NCBI GenBank assembly: GCA_964631605.1
Contig: CAZVYG010000025.1
Location: 1 to 54,439, forward strand
Length of the DNA stretch: 54,439 nt
Direction of reading: 5' to 3'
Origin: JARKQH01 sp964631605
Lineage (GTDB): Bacteria; Verrucomicrobiota; Verrucomicrobiia; Limisphaerales; UBA8199
In this document: positions 8,984 through 17,800 of the stretch, one piece after another
Numbering within the stretch: the stretch's first letter is position 1
How the letters are laid out: each line of letters begins with the position of its first letter
Translations under genes and position numbers: made by a program
Notes under the pieces: generated by a model
Told to the model about the DNA's origin: nothing
The model's input: only the letters and a program-made list of their open reading frames with translations
Database searches by the model: none

Positions 8984-10459
8984 ATGATGAAGCGAAGACC
9001 CATCTTCGGTCTGCCCGCCACCGTGGTGAGCGCCCTGGTCTGGACGGTGCTGGCCGCGGCCGCCTCGACGGCCGATGCCGAAAGACGCTGGTCGCCGGAC
9101 CCCAAGCCGCGCCTGTTCGTGTTGACCGACATCTCGAACGAACCGGATGACGAGGAATCGTTCGTGCGATTACTGGTTTATGCCAACGAGTTCGATATCG
9201 AGGGCCTCGTCGCCACGACGTCCACCTGGCTGCGGAACACCACGCGCGTGGACTTGATTCAGCGTCAACTCGCCGCCTACGGCCAGGTGCGCGACAACCT
9301 GCTCAAGCACGCGCCGGGGTTTCCCTCGCCGGACTCATTGCGGGCGGTCACCGCCACCGGCCAGCCCGCCTACGGCCTGGCGGCGGTGGGCGACGGAAAG
9401 TCCACTCCCGGCTCACGGTTGCTGCTCGCGGCGGCGGACAAGGCTGACGACCGCCCCCTCTGGGTAAGTGTGTGGGGCGGGGCCAACACCCTGGCCCAAG
9501 CCCTGTTCGATGCGCGCCGGGAGCGTCCTCCACAGGCGCTGCAGCGCCTGATTGAAAAACTGCGCGTCTATTCCATCTCCGACCAGGACGACAGCGGCCC
9601 GTGGCTGCGCCGCGAGTTCCCCGGCCTGTTCTACATCGTCAGTCCCAGCGGGACGGACTGGAAAGAGTATTGGCGCGCGACCTGGACGGGCATCAGCGGC
9701 GACCGGCATTACAAGAACGGCCCCGGGCACAAGTTTCACCTGGTGGACAATCCCTGGCTGGAGGCGAACATCATCAGAAACCACGGCCCGCTCGGTGCCC
9801 TCTACCCCAGACTGGAATACATCATGGAGGGCGACACGCCGTCGTTTCTCGGCCTGATTAACAACGGTCTGGGCTGGGCCGTAAGCCCGGCCTATGGCGG
9901 CTGGGGCGGACGCTATGCGCTCTATCAGGCCTACGGCGAGTCGCGCCCCATCTGGACCAACAACCAGGACAGCCGCGACACCGTCACCGCTGACAACGGC
10001 CAGACCCAGTGCACCGACATGGCCACCCTCTGGCGCTGGCGCGAGCACTTCCAACACGACTTCGCCGCACGCCTGGATTGGTGTGTGGCGGGGGAGCACA
10101 AACAGGCCAACCACAACCCCGTGGCGCTGCTCAATGGGCACACCACCCAGCGCGTCGTCGAACTCACCGCCAAACCCGGGGAAACCGTGACACTTTCCGC
10201 CGAAGGCAGCCGCGACCCGGACGGGGACGCCCTCGAGCTGCGCTGGTGGATTTACCCCGAAGCCAGCAGCCTGCGGGATGCCAAAGGCCGGGGCTTTCCG
10301 GTGGAGGTGACGTTGAGCGCGGACCGTGGCACGAGCACCCGCCTGGTCGCCCCGACGGTTAAAAAGCCCGAAAGCATCCACGTGATATTGGAAGTCAAAG
10401 ACAACGGTTCGCCGGCGCTCTGGGCCTACCGGCGGGCCGTCATTTGGGTGCAACCATGA
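8984..10459 (+). CDS. Secreted DUF1593 domain protein (nucleoside-hydrolase-like fold)
   Basis: A 491-residue exported protein with an N-terminal signal segment ending near AASTADA. The body matches the DUF1593 family (PF07632): LFVLTDISNEPDDEESFVRLL at about 44-64, where the Asp pair resembles the metal-binding Asp cluster of nucleoside hydrolases; EGLVATTSTW; then VWGGANTLAQAL. The last 110 residues form an Ig-like domain (LSAEGSRDPDGD...LRWW), the usual partner of DUF1593. Family members have been annotated as cellulose-binding, but the activity remains unclear; a hydrolase acting on a sugar or nucleoside is the structural expectation. Its stop overlaps the ATG of the next gene in an ATGA arrangement, which suggests translational coupling. 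Confidence 0.75.
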   Translation: MMKRRPIFGLPATVVSALVWTVLAAAASTADAERRWSPDPKPRLFVLTDISNEPDDEESFVRLLVYANEFDIEGLVATTSTWLRNTTRVDLIQRQLAAYGQVRDNLLKHAPGFPSPDSLRAVTATGQPAYGLAAVGDGKSTPGSRLLLAAADKADDRPLWVSVWGGANTLAQALFDARRERPPQALQRLIEKLRVYSISDQDDSGPWLRREFPGLFYIVSPSGTDWKEYWRATWTGISGDRHYKNGPGHKFHLVDNPWLEANIIRNHGPLGALYPRLEYIMEGDTPSFLGLINNGLGWAVSPAYGGWGGRYALYQAYGESRPIWTNNQDSRDTVTADNGQTQCTDMATLWRWREHFQHDFAARLDWCVAGEHKQANHNPVALLNGHTTQRVVELTAKPGETVTLSAEGSRDPDGDALELRWWIYPEASSLRDAKGRGFPVEVTLSADRGTSTRLVAPTVKKPESIHVILEVKDNGSPALWAYRRAVIWVQP

Positions 10460-11856
10460 AAGACCTTTTACTCAAAACAGTCATTCTACTGTTTACCGCC
10501 CACGGCTCGCTGTTGGACGCTGCGCCTCTGGCACGGCTGCGGGTGAGTGACAATCACCGGTTTTTGGTCACCCCGGAGGGCAAACCTTTTTTCTGGCTCG
10601 CGGACACGGCCTGGCAGCTCATCCACGACCTTGATGAAGGGGAGATGCGCCGTTACTTCGCCGACCGCCGCGAGAAGGGCTTTACGGCCATCCAGACCGT
10701 GGTGCTGCCGGAACTGCGCTTCGACACACCCAACGCTTTCGGCCACTTTCCCATCGAGCCGAAGCGTCCCGACCGCCCCGTTGTCAAGGACGGCCCGAAC
10801 AACGATTACTGGGATGATGTCGAGCGCGTGCTGCGGCTGGCGGCGGAACACGGCCTGCATGTGGGTCTGCTGCCCACCTGGGGCAAGTGGGTCATTTCGG
10901 ACTGGCAAAACGGACTCGTGGACGGCTTCTTCACACCTGCGAACGCCGAGGCCTACGGGCGCTTCATCGGCGCCCGTTACAAGGACCATCCCAACATCAT
11001 TTGGATTCTGGGCGGGGATAGGGCTGCGCCCACCGACGACGCCAAGGCCATCTGGCGGGCGATGGCGCGCGGCATTGCCGTCGGGGGCAGTGGCGCCGAG
11101 GACTATTCCAAAGTGCTGATGACCTACCACACCAGCGGCCCCGGCAGCACCGCCTGGTTCTTGAACAACGAGCCGTGGCTCGACTTCCACGCGCTGCAAT
11201 CCGGTCACGGCCGCTGGGCGCTAAATTGGATGATGGTCGAGCACGCCTTCACCATGAAACCCACACTGCCGGTGATTGACTTGGAGACCAGTTATCCCGG
11301 CTTTCGCCACGGCCGCCCGCCCACCATCGCCACGGATGACGACGCCCGACGGGCCGCCTATTGGGCTGTCTTCGCCGGCGCCGCCGGCCACACCTACGGC
11401 CACCACAGCATCTGGCAGATGCACTCGCCGAAGCATCCCGGTGTGGCCGGCCCAAAGGAGTTTTGGTACGACGCGTTGGATACGCCCAGCGCCCGGCAGA
11501 TGGGCTACCTGCGCCGGCTCATCGAGTCGCGCCCCTTCCTCAGCCAGCGGCCCGACCTGTCGCTGCTCGCTTTCGAGCAAACCAAGCCGTGGGAAATGTG
11601 CCTCGCTCTGCGCGGCGAGGGTTACGCGCTGGTGTACACCCCCACCGGTCGTTCACTCGTTATCCAGCTTGGCAAGCTGCCTGGCGCGCGCGGGCGGGCG
11701 TCATGGTTTGATCCCCGCACCGGCGAGACCTCCGCCATCGGCGAGTTTGAGAGCCGGAGTCAGCGCACCTTCGACCCGCCCGGCGAGGAAACCCCCGGGA
11801 ACGATTGGGTGCTGGTGCTGGAATCGGCGGCGCAGGCCGGGCGTGGCAAACATTGA
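10456..11856 (+). CDS. Secreted DUF4038 glycoside hydrolase (apiosidase-like)
   Basis: A 466-residue protein from the ATG at 10456, with a signal peptide (KTVILLFTAHGSLLDAAP). It carries the DUF4038/apiosidase-like TIM-barrel (GH140-like) motifs: FFWLADTAWQLIH at about 40-52, EKGFTAIQTVVLPE, HPNIIWILGGD at about 180-190 (candidate acid/base Asp), and PVIDLETSYPG near 275 (candidate nucleophile Glu). The last ~90 residues (YALVYTPTGRS..., FDPRTGE) form the collagen-binding-like C-terminal beta domain typical of this family. It probably cleaves a side chain of a complex plant or algal glycan; the substrate is not known. It is coupled to the DUF1593 gene by a 4-bp overlap. Confidence 0.75.
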   Translation: MKDLLLKTVILLFTAHGSLLDAAPLARLRVSDNHRFLVTPEGKPFFWLADTAWQLIHDLDEGEMRRYFADRREKGFTAIQTVVLPELRFDTPNAFGHFPIEPKRPDRPVVKDGPNNDYWDDVERVLRLAAEHGLHVGLLPTWGKWVISDWQNGLVDGFFTPANAEAYGRFIGARYKDHPNIIWILGGDRAAPTDDAKAIWRAMARGIAVGGSGAEDYSKVLMTYHTSGPGSTAWFLNNEPWLDFHALQSGHGRWALNWMMVEHAFTMKPTLPVIDLETSYPGFRHGRPPTIATDDDARRAAYWAVFAGAAGHTYGHHSIWQMHSPKHPGVAGPKEFWYDALDTPSARQMGYLRRLIESRPFLSQRPDLSLLAFEQTKPWEMCLALRGEGYALVYTPTGRSLVIQLGKLPGARGRASWFDPRTGETSAIGEFESRSQRTFDPPGEETPGNDWVLVLESAAQAGRGKH

Positions 11857-11982
11857 CACAGGTGGCATTATCATGCCAAAGCGGAAGACCTTATGTTAGG
11901 TTATCTGCAGGCCGGGTTTACCAGGGAACGGGGTGAAGCACTGGGGCTGGATGGCTCACGGGCGAAATCAAGCTCGTGGCAG

Positions 11983-11996
11983 CCGACGTAAGTCGG
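11983..11996. repeat. REP-like hairpin 1
   Basis: CCGAC-GTAA-GTCGG is a perfect 5-bp inverted repeat with a 4-base loop. It resembles short dispersed extragenic palindromes of Verrucomicrobia. Confidence 0.4.
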
Positions 11997-12070
11997 ATCA
12001 TCCTTCCCACTCTGGCGCGGGTCTCAGCCGGGCGTGGGTTCTCGGCCGGCTGCGCGGAAGTAAAGGTTTG

Positions 12071-12088
12071 AGCGGACTGACGTCCGCT
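12071..12088. repeat. REP-like hairpin 2
   Basis: AGCGGAC-TGAC-GTCCGCT is a perfect 7-bp inverted repeat with a 4-base loop, followed by GCTACGG. It lies 75 bp after hairpin 1, an arrangement typical of paired REP elements. Confidence 0.5.
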
Positions 12089-12120
12089 GCTACGGATAAT
12101 GAGGTTTGGCGGACGGCGCG

Positions 12121-12136
12121 AAATTGGCGCCAATTT
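12121..12136. promoter_or_regulatory. 16-bp perfect palindrome AAATTGGCGCCAATTT
   Basis: This uninterrupted palindrome lies 70 bp before the start chosen for the DUF6786-like gene. The size and position suit a dimeric repressor operator, but no regulator is identifiable in the window. Confidence 0.35.
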
Positions 12137-12205
12137 CCTGTCGCCAAAACTGCCGGTCTTGCGCCAGACTCTGCGCCCCGTGTAATACCAACAATGTGCA
12201 TGACC

Positions 12206-13432
12206 ATGAAGACCAAATCCAGTACTCTTGGCCAAACCATGAAAACCGTGGGTTCAGGCCTCTTGGTGGCGGCGGCAACGGGCGCCGGCGCGGCGACGTT
12301 TGGCGACGAGGTCGCGTTTCTTCGCAAGTACACCGAGGTGGTGGTGCTGTCGGACGAAGCCGGCGACGCGCGGGTCGCCGTGGTTCCGGCCTGGCAGGGG
12401 CGGGTGATGACCAGCGCCGCCACCGGCGACAAGGGCCTCAGCTTCGGCTGGATCAACCGCGAACTGATTGCCTCCGGCAAACTCGAACGCCGCATCAACA
12501 TCTTCGGCGGCGAGGACCGCTTCTGGATGGGGCCGGAGGGCGGGCAGTTTTCCATCTTTTTCGCCAAGGGCGTTCCATTCGACTTCGAGCACTGGTTCAC
12601 GCCCGCCTGCATTGACACCGAGCCGTATCAATTGGTCCGCCGCGATCAATCCTCGGCGCGGTTCGAGCACTCGCTGACCCTCACCAATTATTCCGGCACG
12701 GTGTTTGCCGTGAAGGTGGACCGCGAGGTGCGCCTGCTCTCCGCCAAAGACGCTTGGAAGAAGATGAATGTGCCGGCGCTCAGCTCGGTGAAACTGGTCG
12801 CCTTCGAGACCGTGAACAAGATCACCAATGCCGGCAAACAGCCTTGGGAAAAACCCACGGGGCTCCTGTCCATCTGGATTCTCGGCATGTTCAATCCCTC
12901 GCCCGAAACCACCATCGTCGTGCCCATCCACGCCGGCGACGAAACAGTCCTGGGCAGGAAAGTGACCGCCGATTACTTCGGGCAGGTGCCGCCGGAGCGG
13001 CTGGTCCAGAAGGAAAACGTGCTCTATTTCAAGGGCGACGGCAAATATCGCAGCAAAATCGGTGTCGGCCCCAAGCGCAGCAAAGGCATTCTGGGCAGTT
13101 ACGACGCCGCCAACAAAGTGCTGACGCTCGTCTATTACACCCAGCCCGCCGGCGTGACCGATTACGTCAACTCGCTCTGGAAACTACAGGACAATCCGTA
13201 CAGCGGCGACGTGGCCAACAGCTACAACGACGGCCCGGTCAACGGCGGCAAGCCGCTCGGGCCGTTCTACGAGCTGGAATCCTCCTCGCCCGCCGCCGCG
13301 CTCAAACCCGGCGAGAGTCTCCAGCATGTCCATCGCACCATGCATCTGAGCGGTTCCGAGGCCGACCTGGACCTCGTGGCTCGCGTGACACTGGGGGTGA
13401 CGTTGACGGAAATCACCACCGCGCTGAAATAG
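12206..13432 (+). CDS. Secreted DUF6786-like protein (carbohydrate-locus protein)
   Basis: About 408 residues from the ATG at 12206 (alternatives at 12194 and 12239). The N-terminus holds a signal peptide ending near ATGAGAATFGDE. The body resembles proteins annotated as DUF6786 in Planctomycetes and Verrucomicrobia: VVPAWQGRVMTSA, FGWINRELI, NIFGGEDRFWMGPEGGQF, and the late GPFYELESSSPAAALKPGES and VHRTMHL segments. That beta-rich pattern recalls aldose-epimerase/galactose-mutarotase-fold proteins, where GPFYELES and HR-T-H segments line the sugar site; this fold relation is my inference. It stands 350 bp after the DUF4038 gene and may have its own promoter near 12121-12136. Function is not established. 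Confidence 0.65.
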   Translation: MKTKSSTLGQTMKTVGSGLLVAAATGAGAATFGDEVAFLRKYTEVVVLSDEAGDARVAVVPAWQGRVMTSAATGDKGLSFGWINRELIASGKLERRINIFGGEDRFWMGPEGGQFSIFFAKGVPFDFEHWFTPACIDTEPYQLVRRDQSSARFEHSLTLTNYSGTVFAVKVDREVRLLSAKDAWKKMNVPALSSVKLVAFETVNKITNAGKQPWEKPTGLLSIWILGMFNPSPETTIVVPIHAGDETVLGRKVTADYFGQVPPERLVQKENVLYFKGDGKYRSKIGVGPKRSKGILGSYDAANKVLTLVYYTQPAGVTDYVNSLWKLQDNPYSGDVANSYNDGPVNGGKPLGPFYELESSSPAAALKPGESLQHVHRTMHLSGSEADLDLVARVTLGVTLTEITTALK

Positions 13433-13483
13433 GCGCGGTTCGGGCGGGATGGTTTCAACTTGTCCGAGGGTTGGGGCCGCGCA

Positions 13484-14437
13484 TCAGTTCACCTCGTTGA
13501 CGGGATGGCCGGCCAGGAAGGCGCGAAGATTATCGGCGGATATATCAAGCAACCGCCGGCGGGCAGCCTTCGTAGCCCACGCGTAATGGGGGGTGATCAC
13601 GCAATTTCTGGCCGTCAGCAGCGGATGGTTTGGAGGCGGCGGCTCAAGGCTCAGCACGTCCAGGCCTGCGCCGGCAATGCGTCCGCTGTTCAGGGCTGAA
13701 GCCAGGTCATTTTCATTGACCAGGGGACCGCGGGCGGTGTTGATGAAGAAAGCGGATGGTTTCATCAGGGAGAGCAGTGAAGCATCAACCATTCCGCGGT
13801 TTTGTTCTGTTAAGGGACAATGCAAGGAGACGACGTCGCCCTCACGAAAGACGGTCTGCAAGTCTGTACTGCGCACCTCGGGTTCGGTGGTGGCGGCGGG
13901 ATGACGCCTGCAGGCCAGGATCTGCATGCCCAGGGCCAGGCCGATGCGCGCCACGGCGCGGCCGATCCGGCCGTAGCCAACCAGGCCAAGCGTCAAGCCG
14001 GCCAGCTCAACCAAGGGGGTTTGGCTGAAGCTGAAGTCCGGGCAGCTTGACCACGCGCCGGCGCGGACGGCCCTGGAATGAGCGCCAACATGGTGCGTCA
14101 GCTCCAGCAACAACGCCCAGACTGCCTGGGCAACCGATGGGGTGCTATAATCGGGCACATTGCAAACCGGCACGCCGCGCTCGCGGGCCGCGGCCGTGTC
14201 CACTACGTTGTAGCCCGTGGCCAGGACGCCGATGAAACGTAATTTGGGCAGGGCCATGATGGCAGTCTTGTCCAAAATGGCCTTGTTGGTGAAAACGATT
14301 TCGGCCTCCCGGGCCCGTTCCACAACCAGCTCTGGCGAAGTCCGCTCATAGACCTGCAAATCGCCCAAGGCAGCCAGCTTTTCCCAGCTCAAGTCGCCTG
14401 GATTGGCGGTGTGACCATCCAAAACCACAATTCTCAT
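13484..14437 (-). CDS. D-2-hydroxyacid dehydrogenase (glycerate/hydroxypyruvate type)
   Basis: A 317-residue cytoplasmic NAD(P)-dependent dehydrogenase from the ATG at 14437 (MRIVVLDGHTANPGDLSW); the frame upstream of that codon is not family-like. The Rossmann motif GLVGYGRIGRAVA is at about 149-161. The family signature with the catalytic Arg (INTARGPLVNENDLASAL) is at about 235-250, the Glu-containing AGLDVLSLEPPP follows, and the catalytic His is in ITPHYAW. N-terminal and overall similarity point to glycerate dehydrogenase/hydroxypyruvate reductase, interconverting D-glycerate and hydroxypyruvate, but close relatives reduce glyoxylate or other 2-keto acids. It is convergent with the DUF6786 gene and divergent from the giant surface protein. 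Confidence 0.85.
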   Translation of the reverse strand: MRIVVLDGHTANPGDLSWEKLAALGDLQVYERTSPELVVERAREAEIVFTNKAILDKTAIMALPKLRFIGVLATGYNVVDTAAARERGVPVCNVPDYSTPSVAQAVWALLLELTHHVGAHSRAVRAGAWSSCPDFSFSQTPLVELAGLTLGLVGYGRIGRAVARIGLALGMQILACRRHPAATTEPEVRSTDLQTVFREGDVVSLHCPLTEQNRGMVDASLLSLMKPSAFFINTARGPLVNENDLASALNSGRIAGAGLDVLSLEPPPPNHPLLTARNCVITPHYAWATKAARRRLLDISADNLRAFLAGHPVNEVN

Positions 14438-14883
14438 GGCAGAAGCCAGCATGGGCAAACAAATGCCCGGTGACGAGGCTAATTCGGCCTTTGGATGGCG
14501 GCTGCGCCAACCACCGCTTCTTTTCAGGAGCGATGAATGCGGAGCCGTGCACGCCTCCTTGAACGTGCCGCAGCCGTGGGAATCGGTCGTTTCAGTAACG
14601 GAAGCCCCTGCCGATTTCATGGCGCAGTTTAAAAGAAATATAATCTTGCAAATTAGACACGGTTACTGTAGATGTAAGATGTTCCTGGTTCGCGCAGGCC
14701 GTCCTCTGGCAATGAGCGGCCTTTGCCGAACGGAGGGACCCCCGGTTGGAGGGGGCGGAAACTGAGAAACAATCGCATGCGCCACGACAGTGGCCGACAG
14801 ATGACCGGCAAAAAGAAATCGGGCCCTCGGAGAGACGGCTCGACCCAGCTTCTTGTGTCGGCGCAAACATCAAGGAAAACCCT
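14438..14883. other. Intergenic region between divergent genes
   Basis: About 446 bp. Apart from an AAGGA ribosome binding site at about 14873-14877 for the gene starting at 14884, I see no gene or clear structured element. Confidence 0.5.
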
Positions 14884-17800
14884 ATGACTCCCGATCAAGT
14901 TCCCTGTGTTGGTATGAAATCAAAGCGGCCCCGGATTGTCCTGGCCCTGCTGGCGGCGGCCCTTTGGATGGGGCCGGGCCTGGTCCAGGCGCAAACCGGG
15001 CCGGTGGTGGATTGTGTTTGTGTCCGGAACCTGGCGGTGTTGAGCACCAACGCCTGCCAGGCGGTGATACCGGACCTCTGCCTGCTGGCAACCAACTGTT
15101 TTTCCACGAATGTGGTGATGGGCACGCCCAACTGGTGCAGCCAAACGCCGCCGGCCGGAACCGTTGTTGGGCCTGGGACGCATTACATTTCCGTGACGGT
15201 GATGGATAACCAGGGGCTGGCGGACCAGTGCCTGGTGCCGTTCGTGGTTTCCCCGGCGCCCGGCTGCGTCTTTTCGCTGCTGTGCGCGACCAACAAGACC
15301 GTGGAGTGCGGCACGGCCTGGACGTTCGATCCGCCCGGGTGGACGAACGCCTGCGCTCCGCCGCCGGGCACGCCGAGCAACGGCGTGGCGCTCACGCTGG
15401 TCAGCCTGGTGACCAATGGCGCGTGCCCGCAGGTCATCACCGCCACGTGGCAGGGGGTGGACGATTGCGGCTATCACGACCAGTGCAGCCAGACGGTGAC
15501 GGTCGTGGACAGCATCGCGCCGCAGTTGGACTGCAAGTGTCTCACCAACAACGCGGTGATGCCGGTGGTGTTAACCGTCACGGCCTGCGCCACCAACATT
15601 CCGGATCTTTGCCTGCCGGCGAGTCTCTGCGCGTATGATGCCTGCGGACTTTCGGGCTGTGTGCAGTCCCCGCCCGCGGGCACGCCGGTGGGTGTGGGTG
15701 TGCATCCGATCACGGTTCAGGTTTACGATTGCGCCTCAAACGTCGCCTCCTGCGTGGTGAATTTCACCGTGCTGGCGCCGGCAGGAGGGTGCAACACCAA
15801 CCCCTGTGTGCAGCCTCCGGCGGGGCTGGTGGGGTGGTGGCCGCTGGATGAAACTTGCGGCGCGCCGATCTTCGCCGACATCTCCGCCAACGGCAACGCC
15901 GCCATCGTCCAGAGCGGCGGGCCGGTTTGCAGCGGCGGCAGCCCCAACGCCGTGCCGGGCAAGGTTGGCGGCGCGAACTATTTCTACGGCGCCAGCGTGC
16001 GCGGTCGGGCGCCCAACGCGCCCTCGCTCAACTTCGGCACGGGCAGTTTCAGCCTGGATGGCTGGATTCGACCCGTGCTCACCGGGCCGGTGCATTGGCA
16101 TCCGATAGTGGACAAGCTGTTTCAGACAGGCCCCGCCACCGGGTTTGGGTACAAGGTGGCGCTGCTGAACGCCCAGGTGGTTCTGGTGGTGGGCGACGGC
16201 GCGCTGTTCACCTACACGAGCCTGGGCAGTGTGGCCTACGGCACGTGGAATTTCGTCGGGGTCTCGGTGGATCGTGCGGCCAACACCGTGACCTTTCACG
16301 TCAATGGGGTGACTGAACCGCCGCAGGCGCTGGCGCCGGCGGGGAGTTTCAACAGCCCGGCGGACCTGCTGATCGGCGGCACCTGGGCGGCCAACAGTCC
16401 GTATGGCGAATCCGCGTTGGATGAGCTCGAACTTTTCAACCAGACCCTGGCCAGCGCCGATTTCCTTTCGATCTACCAGGCGGACGCGGCAGGCAAGTGC
16501 CGGCCGCAGCCCTGCACCAACAGCGTGATCAGCATCTATTGCCCGCCCAACACCAACGTGCAAACCTGCGCGAGCAGCGCCGTGGTGTTCTTCCCCTCCG
16601 CCATCGCCTCGACCTCCTGCGGCGCCATCACCAACCTCGTGACCGTGCCGCCCTCCGGTTCGAGTTTCCCGGCCGGAACCAACACGGTCACCTGCACCGC
16701 CTACGATTCCCTCGGCAACTCGGCTTCGTGTTCCTTCCTGGTCATCGTGCTGCCCGATACGGTGCCGCCTTTGTGCCCGCCCGCGAGCTTGAGCGTGACG
16801 GGTTGTCCGCCCCTGATGCCCGACTTCGCAACCAACAGCCTGATTACCGACAACTGCTCGCAGCCGGGTCAGATCAGCGTGACCCAGTCGGTTCCACCGG
16901 GGACGCCCCTGACCGGCTCAACCCCGGTCACCGTAACGGTCTGCGACGCGGCGGGCAATTGCCAGAGCTGTTTCGTGACGGTCGCGGCTTATCAAACTCC
17001 GGGGTGCTGTCAACCGGTGACCTTCCTGCGGTTGTTCAGCGGCGCCACCAACAACGTGCCGGGGGTGTTGCCCGGCGGCGCGCCTGATCCGCAGTTTCTG
17101 ACCAGCCCGCCGTTGTTCAGCGCCGGGAATCCTTTTGTGCAGACGTCCATTAACGGGTGGTGGGTGCCCAACAGCGGACTGTCCAAGTGGGTGGGTCCGA
17201 CCGCCACTTATGCCTCGAGACCGCCCGGGGTTTACTATTATACGAATCGGTTCTTCCTTTGCTCGACCAATGGGGCATCCCTGGCCGGGCGCTGGACCGC
17301 CGACGACACGGGCCGCATCCACCTCAACGGCGCGCCCACCGCCAACGTGCTGCCCGCCGGCTGGGCTTTCACCAACTGGCATCTGGTGACGATAACGTCG
17401 GGATTTGTGCCGGGCTGGAACACGCTGGTGTTCGCGGTCACCAACGGCCTGTATAGCCCGACAGGGTTGCGCACCGAGATTACCGGTCTGGCCTGCTGCA
17501 ACACCTGCGTGATGATCGCGTGCCCACCGAAAATCGTCACCAACTCCTGCGCCGGCGGCGTGGCGGTCACCTATCCGCCGCCTACTGCCAGCAGCGCCTG
17601 CGGCAATATCGTCTCGCTCTCCTCCTCCCCGCCCTCCGGTTCCGTCTTCCCGGTCGGCACCAACGTGGTCACCTGCACCGCGATTGATTCCCAGGGCAAC
17701 GCGGCCACCTGCTCGTTCACCGTGACGGTGCTGCCCACGGCTCAGCCGATAACCATCAAGTGTCCAAAGGATCAAATCCTTTACACCTGCACCTCGAGCT

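Larger units (their letters stand above)
11857..12205. other. Intergenic region with hairpin repeats
   Basis: About 350 bp without a convincing gene. It holds two small perfect hairpins (11983-11996 and 12071-12088) and a 16-bp palindrome (12121-12136), each listed separately. Confidence 0.6.
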
